Assembly: GCF_000611645.1 (NCBI RefSeq)
Contig: NW_014012202.1
Location: forward strand, 1-14,296
Direction of reading: 5' to 3'
DNA: 14,296 nt
Origin: Monoraphidium neglectum
Lineage: Eukaryota > Chlorophyta > Chlorophyceae > Sphaeropleales > Selenastraceae
The notes under the pieces were generated by a model. The model had not been told where the DNA came from and did no database searches. It worked only from the letters and a program-made list of their open reading frames with translations. This document shows, in pieces, positions 1 through 8,327 of the stretch; positions within the stretch are counted from its first letter, which is position 1; every line of letters starts with the position of its first letter. Made by a program: the position numbers and the translations under genes.

Positions 1-1216
1 GGTTAGGGTGGTGTATGGGTGGGGGGATGGGCGGGGGGATCGAGAATGGCAAGGGTCTGATGTCCGCGCTGTTGCCCTGCGACGGATTGCGGCAGCAGGG
101 TGCCCCGCAGAAACCCTACACTTCAAACCCTTAACCCCAAAACCCAAAAAAACCAAAACCCGAAAACCAAAGCAAGATAGCGGCCTTGGCCAAGGCTGTC
201 GAGGGAGCCCGCAGAGGGAGGCACAGGCGCGGAGCACAAAACCGGGGGCGGATCGTGTTTCACGAGCATCGCGCAGCGGGCCGGACGCTGGGCGCCGCGC
301 GCGCCTGTGGCGGAAGTCGTGCACCACCGCCGCCAGCAGGGCCGCCAGGTGCGCCAGGGGGTCGCGCTGCAGCAGCTCCAGCAGGCCGCCGCGCGTCAGC
401 AGCACGTGCATCGTCTGGGCGGCCGCGGGCGGGGGGCGGGGGGCCGGGATGGGGTGGGAGTGGGTGAGCGGGCGGAGCGGCCGTGGCTGCAAGCGTCTAT
501 ACACAAACACGCGACCACACATGTGCGGTGCGCTCGAGAGCCCCCATGCGCGAAAGAAGACCGCACAAGAAAAGCTCACACAAGCCCTCAAACAGGCGCT
601 CACACAATCCGTTCCCCCACACACACGCACGCACCTGCAGGACGTCCGCGGCGTGCGTCTTGTGGTGAAAAGGATTGTCCCCATACCCCGCCTCGATCGC
701 CCTCAGCCAGCGCCCCAGCGCCGCCGCGTCAAGCCCCAGGGCCCGCACCAGCCCCGCGCCCCCGATCAGGTGCGCCGCGAGCGTCGACAGCGGCCGGCCC
801 CCAGTTGCGGCGTCCAGGGCAAACGCGTCCCACTGCCACGCGTCGGCGGCCGCGAGGGCCTGCTGGACTTCCGGCTGTGGCGGCAGAGGGGTCAGGCACA
901 GGGGAGAGGGTTGAGGGACGGCCACAAGGGGGCGGGGCGTAGGAGAGAGGGTTGAGCTGCCGCCACAAAGGAGTGGGGCACAGGGGAGAGGGTTGAGGTG
1001 CAGCCCCGAAGAGAGGGTTGCGATGCGGGCCCGAAACGACGAGCGGCGGTAGAGTGGGGCCCGGAAGGCACGGCGGACTCAAAATGCTGGCGCTGCAGGT
1101 GGGGGCGCGATGCAGAATGCTTCGGGTCCAGGCGGCCGCTTCCAGCCCCCGACAAATGCACTTCGCGAGAGCGCCGCGAGTGTCTTTCGCGGATCATCCG
1201 GGAGCGAAAAGACGCC

Positions 1217-1282
<66 letters not shown>

Positions 1283-2466
1283 GGCTGGGGGTCGTTGAAG
1301 AGCCCAGCGCCGTCATCGCCATCGAACGGAGCAGTCGGCGCGTCGGCCTGCATCCGCGCCGTCCGCGCTTGCACGCGCTCCTTCTCATCCTCATCTCCTT
1401 GCTCGAGCTCGCCTCCGCGCCGCTCCCCCTCGCCATCCCGTCGCGCGCCGCAGCACCAATCGGCGCACGCGCCGCCCCCGCGGGCGCCGCCACCGTCACT
1501 GCCGCCGCTGCCGTCGTCGTCGCTGCCGCAGCCGGGGCAGCGGCGGGCGTGGCAGGAGGGGGAAGAGGTGCTCAGGCGCGACCGCTCGAGAGACCAGCCA
1601 CCAGACAGGCCCAGGCTGGCCGCAGCCAGCCCGCCGAAGGTCGCCGCGCGCCGAAGCAGGCCGCCGGAGGGGCGGCGCTTCTCGCCCTGCGCGGCGCCGG
1701 CGCCGCTCGGCGCGCGCCGCAGCTGCTGCGGCGCGGCGGCGCCGCCGGCCGGCAGGCCGTCGTCGGAGCCGGCTGAGCCGCTGCAGGAGCATCCGCGGCT
1801 GGGAGTGCCTGGAGGCGAGACACCCATCCAGGTGCTGGCGCTGGCGCCGCCGCAGCTGCTGCTGCTGCAGCTGCTGCAGCTGCTGCACCCGCCGCCGCCA
1901 CCGCCGCAACCGGCATCGGCGCCTGGCCCGCTGCCCAGCGGCACGGCGCGCGCGGTCGCCGCGGCGGAGCCGGCAGCGCCGGCGGCGACGGCTTCTCGCA
2001 AGTGTTGGATCACGGCTTTGTCGGGGCGCTGCTGGCCGCTGATGAGCATCTCAAGCGCACCGAGCAGGGCAGCCTCGCGGCCCTCGCCGCCGCTGGCAAC
2101 GACTGCATAATGTGCGAGAGGGGTCGCGATGAGCGGCGCATGGGCCATGGGTGGCAGGCCTCCGCATCTTATAACGGTGGCGCGAGTGCAGGGGGCGCGC
2201 GAGTTCATGCAGGTATCCTGTGAAGCGCCATGTGCGGCGTTGTCGCTGGTGGCCGCACCGGTCTGCCCCGGTGGACCTTACCTGCGGCGCGCCCTGCCGC
2301 TTCGGCCGCCAGCTCATACGACGAGTGGCACAGCTTGTCCAGTTAGCTCCAAGAGCCCCTTTAGTGCGGCAAGCGCGGCGCATGGCACTTTATGGGTTTG
2401 ATATAATGGCTCTCTCGGCGTGTTCGCTGTGTGGGCCGCTGTGGGTCTTTCAAGCCAAGCTGGCAT
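1..2466 (-). CDS. 3',5'-cyclic nucleotide phosphodiesterase, partial (N-terminal region and start of catalytic domain)
   Basis: Class I PDEs hydrolyse cAMP or cGMP to the 5' monophosphate at a two-metal site. Exons read on the minus strand: 2102-1282, 874-635 and 414 to ~307, all joining in phase; the gene continues past the left edge. The 874-635 exon carries the family block ALDAATGGRPLSTLAAHLI and then GYGDNPFHHKTHAADVLQ, which holds the catalytic His and the first metal-binding His. The 414 exon continues TMHVLLTRGGLLELLQ and ends in VVHDFRH, the HD metal-binding motif. The 2102-1282 exon has a helical stretch (ALLGALEMLISGQQRPDKAV) like that upstream of algal PDE domains, then about 200 residues of Gly/Ser/Cys/Ala-rich low complexity. 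The 5' end is uncertain: an upstream exon may end at 2282 (strong GTAAGG donor, phase 1, matching an acceptor at 2102), an ATG lies at 2466, and alternative in-frame starts lie at 2208 and 2148. Substrate preference (cAMP or cGMP) cannot be read. Confidence 0.72.
110..176. repeat. Degenerate A/C-rich, telomere-like stretch
   Basis: Contains AAACCCTAC, AAACCCTTAACCCC, AAAACCC and AAACCAAAACCC in series. These resemble degenerate copies of the plant/algal telomere unit CCCTAAA, but no two adjacent units are exact. It probably lies in a PDE intron. It could equally be simple A/C-rich low complexity. Confidence 0.3.
896..1020. repeat. 41-bp minisatellite in PDE intron
   Basis: The core GAGAGGGTTGAG starts at 904, 945 and 986, an exact 41-bp spacing. 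A fourth, truncated copy (GAGAGGGTTG) starts at 1011. The sequence between cores (CCACAA, GGGG, CACAGGG) is diverged but similar. The repeat lies wholly in the intron between the low-complexity exon and the first catalytic-domain exon of the PDE. Confidence 0.75.
1223..1280. repeat. (CA)n/(GT)n microsatellite
   Basis: Dinucleotide run of 58 bases, interrupted once by CT at 1249-1250. On the transcribed minus strand it reads (GT)n and starts at the intron donor. Confidence 0.95.
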
Positions 2467-2604
2467 AGAAACAAGGCACAGCGATCACGAGCACACTTGA
2501 GGACGGAGACGCCAACAAAGGCGGGGTGCGGCAGCGTTGTTCGCTGACCGACGCCTCCCACGCTCGCCTGGGCTCCTGGTACGCTGAACAATAATAATAG
2601 AGTC

Positions 2605-2610
2605 TATATA
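2605..2610 (-). promoter_or_regulatory. TATA-like element, possible PDE promoter
   Basis: TATATA lies in an AT-rich patch (ATAATAATAG beside it), 139 bases upstream of the candidate PDE ATG at 2466 on the minus strand. The motif is palindromic, so it could also serve plus-strand transcription. Confidence 0.3.
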
Positions 2611-2811
2611 CACTGCAACATTCCCTGGGCCGGTTCGAAGTGAACCGAGCGGGCCAGACAACCCCTGGACCAAGCCCGCCTGTCGCCGGGCCGAAGAACC
2701 AGTCGAGGATGGGAATTGTTGAGATGAAAAAGTCCAAAAATGATGTTGCTGCGGTGGAGGGCGACGCGGAATACGGAGGATGCATCATCCACGGGCAATG
2801 ATATTATCTGC

Positions 2812-2839
2812 GGTGCGCCAGGCGCACCCCGATTTTTTT
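2812..2839 (+). terminator. Hairpin followed by T7, terminator-like
   Basis: GGTGCGCC (2812-2819) and GGCGCACC (2821-2828) form a perfect 8-bp stem around a single A. Four bases later comes a run of seven T's (2833-2839). A run of four or more T's is the usual RNA polymerase III stop, and the same shape is a Rho-independent terminator in bacteria. No tRNA, U6, SRP or other known small RNA was recognised upstream, so its role is unknown. Confidence 0.25.
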
Positions 2840-3516
2840 GTCTCAGGCGACAAGCGCCTTTGACCGGGCAGTGCGGCGGTTGCCGACGCGCGCTCCTTAG
2901 GCAAGTGAAGAGTCTATCTTCTCCATCATGCACAGTTTTTGGATCAAATGTGGAGAGCCCCTTGACATGCGCCGTCGCGACACCCGCGAGTTGTGATAGA
3001 ACAGTTGAGGACAGTCTTCCGGACTTTGACTGGCGCCCCACGTGATTTAGCCGCGGGGATGCAGAGCGTTGCGGTGCGACACATCTCAATCAACAAATTC
3101 CAATCCGTTATGATGGCGTCGTGAGCGGTGGGTCGCATCTGAGAGGTGGACCTGGCCGGGGCAACCACACAGCCAGCTGGCCCAGCCAGCCACGCAGCAC
3201 AGGCTGTGTTACAGCAGCTGGCAGGCTCGGAGGTTGCGGAAAGGATGTCCATAATGCACGGAGCGCGCAGGCACTAGGCCACCGGAGCTAGTATCTGGAT
3301 TATGCCTTTTGTTTTGTTCAAAATGCTCTGTCGCAAGCCAAACAAACAACCTTTGTGAGGCAGCTGACACTCAGTAATTTGCTAATCAGCCCCTGGGTGC
3401 CATGCTTGACACTCAAGTGCGCACTTGGACTTGACTGGCCCCGTCAGACCACTCATTCAAGCACCGGGCGCCTTGAGCACTGGTCTGCCATATAGTTGCA
3501 GGCACCTCCTATCATC

Positions 3517-3628
3517 ATGCCTGCGTAAGTACACATATGCATACACACGCATTGGCGCTCGTGCGTACACATGCACGCACGCACGCGCACATACGCACCC
3601 ACGCACACACGCACGCACGCGCGCGCGT

Positions 3629-3707
<79 letters not shown>

Positions 3708-3952
3708 CGCGCACAAGGGCACACGCGCGCATGCACCCCTCTCCCTGTCCCTCTCCCTCTCTATTCCTTAGGTTTTGGTGGAGCGCCTTGCGGCCACGGC
3801 TGCTGTCGCCCACAGACGCGTTTGTTGTTGGTGGTGCATGCGCGCCTCCTGGTTCGCTTGTGCACATTACGAGCGCCGCCAAATGCCGGGTAGGGCGCCC
3901 TTTTCCTTTGCGCTACAGCGTTGGGGGTACAGCGTCTTGCGGGCATGTTTGA
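3517..3952 (+). CDS. Possible small spliced gene (62 aa), uncertain
   Basis: A strong donor, GC|GTAAGTACA, lies at 3525. A polypyrimidine tract ending CTATTCCTTAG|G lies at 3755-3771, which would define a 247-bp intron (3525-3771). An ATG at 3517 gives MPA before the intron; exon 2 (3772-3952) continues in phase as FWWSALRPRLLSPTDAF and ends at TGA 3950-3952. The product is not recognised, and codon bias in exon 2 is weaker than in the other genes. The intron holds the 74-bp (CA)n tract. It could instead be a non-coding transcript or an upstream untranslated exon of the expansin-like gene 465 bp downstream, or the splice signals could be chance. Confidence 0.25.
3632..3705. repeat. (CA)37 microsatellite with alternating flank
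   Basis: Uninterrupted CA dinucleotides for 74 bases. The flanks (about 3565-3631 and 3706-3735) are imperfect CACGCA, GCGCGCGTGCG and ATGCGCGCA, so nearly 170 bases are alternating purine-pyrimidine. Confidence 0.97.
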
Positions 3953-4245
3953 ATAGATGGCTGAAGCCCTTGACGTTCAATTTGTGGGTCGCACCATGCT
4001 GGATGCAGCTGCTCAACTGACAAAACCACCAGGATGCATTGTGCGCCGCACGGCTCCGCCCCTCGTCAAGGCTGCACATCATCAATAGAACGCCTCGATG
4101 CCAGAAAATGTGTGAATCTACCCTCGTTGGGAGCTGATGCGGGCATCTCCGGATGTCAGACTCTCGTGAATCACATCGTGGGACGGCAGAGCCCAGAGCG
4201 AAGAGGAGGGGACAGCGCCTCCTCCAGCAGCTTCTGCGCAAATAT
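3953..4245. other. Spacer upstream of the expansin-like gene
   Basis: No coding signal was found. It ends at a TATA-like element (4246-4252) that probably serves the expansin-like gene. Confidence 0.4.
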
Positions 4246-4252
4246 TATAAAT
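4246..4252 (+). promoter_or_regulatory. TATA box, likely promoter of the expansin-like gene
   Basis: TATAAAT in a local AT-rich patch, 165 bases upstream of the ATG at 4417. With a start of transcription about 30 bases downstream, the 5' untranslated region would be about 135-140 bases, rich in CA and with no upstream ATG noted. Confidence 0.5.
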
Positions 4253-4416
4253 CAAATCTACTTTAATTGTTTCCATCATTTTACACTTGTGCAGCCGACT
4301 AGCCGTTGCTCGTCAGACACCTGTGTGACTCTGGCAAGGCACAAACAGCAAGCAGACCACACTGACACAGTGACAGTACCCTTTCCCAGCACTCCAACCA
4401 AGCCAGCCCCAGCATC

Positions 4417-6605
4417 ATGCGAGCCGTTCTGGCATTGGCGGCTGTACTTCTCCTGGCCTCTCAGCCGGCTGCTGCGTGGACGTACGGGAGGTGCGGCCCC
4501 AGGGCTTGACCGCACCTGGGCGCGCCAGCTCTGTCCTTGCACTCGCTTGCGTGTGTCGCTCACAACCGCGGTCTGACGGCCGATCGCCAACTCCAGGGCC
4601 ACGTACTATGGCTTAAATGATGGCATGAGCGTCCATCAAGGTGAGCCCACCCCTGGCCCTGAGCTTACTGTTCCTTCGGCGGATACTACGCGTGGCCAGC
4701 GCTGCAGTGCACGATATCGCCCCCGGCAGAAGTGTCTGCAGCCACTATGAACTCGTCTGAAATCAGAGGCAGGGCTTGATTGTGCTGAGTTTTGCCCGCG
4801 GCCAGCAACTTGCAGCAACTTGCAGATCACCAACCCCCCACGATCATGCGTTTGGTGCCTGAGCCCAGCGCCCCCCGATTACTCCGGACCCCCCTGGGTC
4901 CCACGCACTCCCCCTCCCCCCCAGGCAGCTGCCAATTCGGCTTCCTCCACAACACCGACATTGCCGCATTCTCCGACACCGACCCGGACTACTCTGGCAG
5001 CTGCGGCACCTGCTACGAGGTCGCCTGCGAGGACGGCACTCTGACAGACGGGTGAGCGCACACGCACCCACTGGTCACCGCTGCACAAGGTGGTTTTGTG
5101 ACCACATAGGATTGGAGGAGCGAGGCAGCCTTGTCATGAGTGCTGCCGTAACGGCCCGCCACCAATGCGCTGATTTGTGCACATGCGCACGAGCGCACGC
5201 AAAAAAGAGGTTGCAGCCGCTGTCAGACATGCATTTGTGCTCCAGCCGCTTCAGCCTAGCCAGGGGTGGGTGGCGCGCTCCTCATGCATTGCCGGTTCCC
5301 CACTTTGGAGCAGGCGGCCTCCACTCAGACCCTCAGCACGGGTTGGCAATTAGACGGGCAGGCAGTTGGCTGGAATGGCATGCATTTGTACTGCCAACGA
5401 GCCCTGCTGATTCGTGACTTGAATCATAACACACTCCACCCATCTATGGGCTGCAACCTTGCCCACAAACCAACCGCCCCCAACCCAGTTATGGCGCAAC
5501 AATTCAGCGCAACGGCGCCTGCAAGCAGGGTGCCAGTGTCACTATCAAGGTCACAGACACCTGTGAGTGCTTTGAAACCTGGGCTGTACGCTGTACGATC
5601 CAGTTTGAACAGCAGTTTCACCTTGTCATCTCGCCACGCGTGCACTGCTGATGACGTCTGCCGCCTTCTCCTGTCCCGCCGTTCTGCCGCTTCCGTCTGT
5701 TGTCAGGTGCACATGTGGGCGCGGCTGCGACCTGCTGCACCAGGTCGCCGTGGCCGCCACACCGTTTCCCCACCACCCCCTGCGCACCCCCCCTCCTGTA
5801 CTGCCGGTGCAGGCCCGTGCAATTACCCGGCCAACTACTACTCCAACAAGCGCTGGTGCTGCGGTGCGTCACTGATGCTTGCAGCAGCGCTCAACGCATG
5901 CATGCATGCGCCTCGGTGTGCACACACACGCACGGCGTGCACCTCACTCACTGAACCTCCATTGGTTTGCAGCAAAATTATATTGCGCTTGGTGCATGCG
6001 TGTACACCGGGCACCGGAGCAGATCCCACCCCCTGCCTTGCTCCTTGATTCCTTGCTCCCGCGCCTGGGCAGGCGACATGCGCCACATGGACCTCTCTTA
6101 CAGCGCGTTTGACAAGATCGCAGACAGGAGCAAGGCGCGCGACAAACGCCCGCTGCCTGCCGCCCCCGCGTGTGTTTACATTGATCCTGTTTGCCGCCGA
6201 GGCTGTTGCCTGCAGATTGCAAAGATTCATCTGCCAAGGGCCCGTTGCAGGGCCAGCATGCTGCCTTGCATTCATCACCCATGGGCCCGACCCGATGAAC
6301 GGCCGACCCGCCGCACCCCGCACCCCTTCCCTCCCAACCTGTTGCCACACTGCGGCAGGGTGTGATCGGCATCAAGTTCCGCAAGGTGCGTTGCTTGGTG
6401 GCTCCAAGCGACCTTCATTGCCCAGCGCTGGGACTCGCCTGTGCTTGTCCTAGCCCAGGCCCCCGCTCCGCCGCTTGCAGCAGGTGGCCGCCGCCCGCAC
6501 ATCCACACTCCCTTGCCACCCACGGACGCCCGTCTCCTGCAGGTACCATGCCCCGGCGACGGTGCTTCCTCTTCCTCTTCTTCCTCTTCTTCCTCTTCTT
6601 CCTCT

Positions 6606-6640
<35 letters not shown>

Positions 6641-6869
6641 ATCTGATCCCTCTGGCTCATCTGGCTCCAACAACTCTGGCTCTGCCTCTGGCTCTAGCTC
6701 GGGCTCAGGCTCGGGCTCAGGCTCTGGCTCTTCCTATTCAAACTCGGGTTCCTCCAACTCCTGGTCCCAGCCCTCATCAAGCAACAGTGGCAACAGCAAC
6801 AGCGGCAGCAACAACAACAATGGCAACAACGACGGTGGGGGCAGCACCAACGCCCAGTTTGGGCGCTAG
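4417..6869 (+). CDS. Secreted expansin-like protein, single DPBB domain with poly-Ser/Asn tail
   Basis: Eight exons: 4417-4490, 4597-4640, 4925-5051, 5489-5562, 5813-5863, 6073-6134, 6359-6385, 6543-6869. All phases agree and give 261 aa. Residues 1-20 are a signal peptide (MRAVLALAAVLLLASQPAAA). Residues ~22-156 are an expansin/GH45-like double-psi beta-barrel: RATYYGLNDG (25-34), SCQFGF, SCGTCYEVAC (65-74), VTDTCPCNYP, NKRWCCGDM, HMDLSYSAF (128-136) and VIGIKFRKVPC. It has ten Cys, and the conserved acidic residue is kept in HMD (land plants have HFD). Plant expansins loosen walls without hydrolysis and carry a second, cellulose-binding domain (CBM63). That domain is absent here. Instead come 26 Ser (162-187) and a Gly/Ser/Asn tail to FGR-stop. 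It is probably secreted to the cell wall. Intron 6 uses a GC donor and exon 7 is 27 nt. The activity, wall loosening or glycan binding, is inferred. Confidence 0.92.
6135..6358 (+). other. GC-AG intron of the expansin-like gene
   Basis: The donor is AGCAAG|GCGCGC and the acceptor GCGGCAG|GGTGTG. Using it gives the family-conserved reading DRSK-GVIGIKFRK in phase 0 on both sides. No nearby GT donor gives that junction. Confidence 0.75.
6567..6644 (+). repeat. Poly-Ser coding repeat, 9-bp period
   Basis: TCCTCTTCT-type units in tandem encode 26 consecutive Ser at the start of the expansin-like tail. The third positions vary only between C and T (with one A at the end). The tract sits directly after the last domain codons (VPCPGDGA). 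Confidence 0.9.
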
Positions 6870-7716
6870 GCGCCAGCCACGTTGCGGAGGGTGCCATGCG
6901 GTCAGCATGGCCACGCCCTCAGAACGGGCAGCAGTCAGTGCTTGCAACCCATTCGCGTCTCCTGGTTGCCAACCCAGACGTCATTGAGATCATTCAATTT
7001 TATTTGAGCGTGCAACACCTGCACCGTAGCTGACTGATCGCTTGTGCGGGGCGTCACCATCGCGCACGGGGCAGGTCTTGCGGTCTGCATGCGCCACCGG
7101 GTTGTTGTGGTGCGTATCACCTGCGTGCGAAATTGTGCTTCCGAACGGATGCCTTGATAAGAAGATTTTTTGTGGCCACACGGGCGTGGGGCTGCCTTGC
7201 CCGCGACCACAACCTTGTGCGAGCGAGCACTGCCGCCGGCTTCCAGTGCGATGCAGTGCGATGCGGGTGGTGTCTCCGCTGCAGCTGCTGTGGCACCATT
7301 GGGTGGGGGTGGGAAGGCTGGCTGTATGCATTGGCGGCGATATGTGTTTAGTAGCACTGACCGTCAAGAGGACGAAGGTTTCTCCTCAATTGAAAGGGGG
7401 CATTTCCACCATTGAACAAACACCCTTTTGATTGCTGCCCTACCGGTAGATTCAGTGCTGCAGGCTGGTGCCCTCGAGTGAGAAACGTGCGAAACACACT
7501 TGTCCTTGCTTAGATGCCAATTTTCTGAGTTGACATCCACATTGCGAGTTGTGTACCATGTTTTTGTATTGCTTGACCAATTTGACTAGCCATGTTTCAC
7601 GTACGATAGTCATGGTGTGCACGCCAAACAACATGAGCTGCCACAGTAATTGCCTTTACTAATATATTTTTGCATGCCCAGCAAACGCGGCATAAAATCA
7701 ACTAAGATACCTGCAG
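6870..7716. other. Convergent intergenic spacer
   Basis: Lies between the stop of the expansin-like gene (plus) and the stop of the downstream minus gene, so it should hold both 3' untranslated regions. No exact TGTAA was found on the plus strand. A 10-bp tandem duplication (GTGCGATGCA/GTGCGATGCG) lies at about 7246-7265. AT-rich from about 7490 on. Open frames here show no family motif. Confidence 0.5.
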
Positions 7717-8273
7717 TTACACCGTCAGCCCCGCCACTGCCGCCAGCCCGTCATGCAGCGCACGCAATTGCACCAGCCCAAGGCGTCCCAGCTCCAGCTC
7801 AAGCACCTCCTCACTGCTGCAGGCAGGGTCCTCAAGGTTCAGAACCATCGGCGCCGCCTGGCGGCCTGGCGCCCCAAGCCGCGGCGCGTGCCCCGAGTCG
7901 CCGCTCGCCCGCTGCTGCTGCACCTCCTGCTGTGACGACGGCAGCGTGCCGCCGATGGCTGACGCGCCCAAACGCGCACTCAGCCCGCCTTCGTTGCTGC
8001 GGGGGACGCGCCCCGCGCCGCTGCTGCTGCTCGGCCTGCTCGGCGCGTCCGTGCAGCCGTCCCACACTATGTCGAGGTCGCCGGTTTCATCAGACTCCGA
8101 GCCCCACTCCCGCAGCTGCGCCAGGCGCGCGTCGACGCCGTCGCGCGCGCAGGCGGTGGTCAGCATTGCGCGCCACGCGGAGGGTGGGCGGGTACAGGGC
8201 GGGCACGCTGGTGCGGGAAGAAGGTGCGGGATGTGGTCATCCCTCCAATTGTCTGCTGTGCTTGGAATACTGG

Positions 8274-8327
<54 letters not shown>

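Larger units (their letters stand above)
875..1281 (-). other. PDE intron starting inside a (GT)n tract
   Basis: The donor is CCG|GTGTGTG and the acceptor GCCACAG|CCG. Both flanking exons are in phase 0, so the joined reading is ..NDPQP-PEVQQAL... The first ~58 bases of the intron are a (GT)n run; its 3' half is a 41-bp minisatellite. Confidence 0.65.
2467..3516. other. Intergenic spacer, no supported gene
   Basis: Lower GC than the exons around it. The longest open frames (for example 3089-2604 on the minus strand) show no family motif, no coding-like third-position bias and no convincing splice sites. Within it are a TATA-like element at 2605, a perfect hairpin CGGTTC-GAAGT-GAACCG at 2631-2647, a hairpin followed by a T-run at 2812-2839, and a 14-bp palindrome at 3414-3427. 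Confidence 0.5.

Noticed and set aside
110..176. True telomere or subtelomere
   Set aside because: Units are not exact or regularly spaced, and genes lie on both sides.
998..2110. Plus-strand frames of 370 and 252 codons, including His-Thr repeats
   Set aside because: They are the complement of the PDE low-complexity exon and of the (CA)n tract, with no motif. The minus strand carries the recognisable PDE exons in the same unit.
2631..2647. GGTTCGAA as a tRNA B box
   Set aside because: No A box, acceptor stem or cloverleaf can be built around it. It is half of a simple perfect hairpin.
3425..3952. 175-codon plus-strand frame running through the (CA)n tract (His/Thr repeats)
   Set aside because: The repeat is dinucleotide noise, and only the ends could be exons if the 3525-3771 intron is real.
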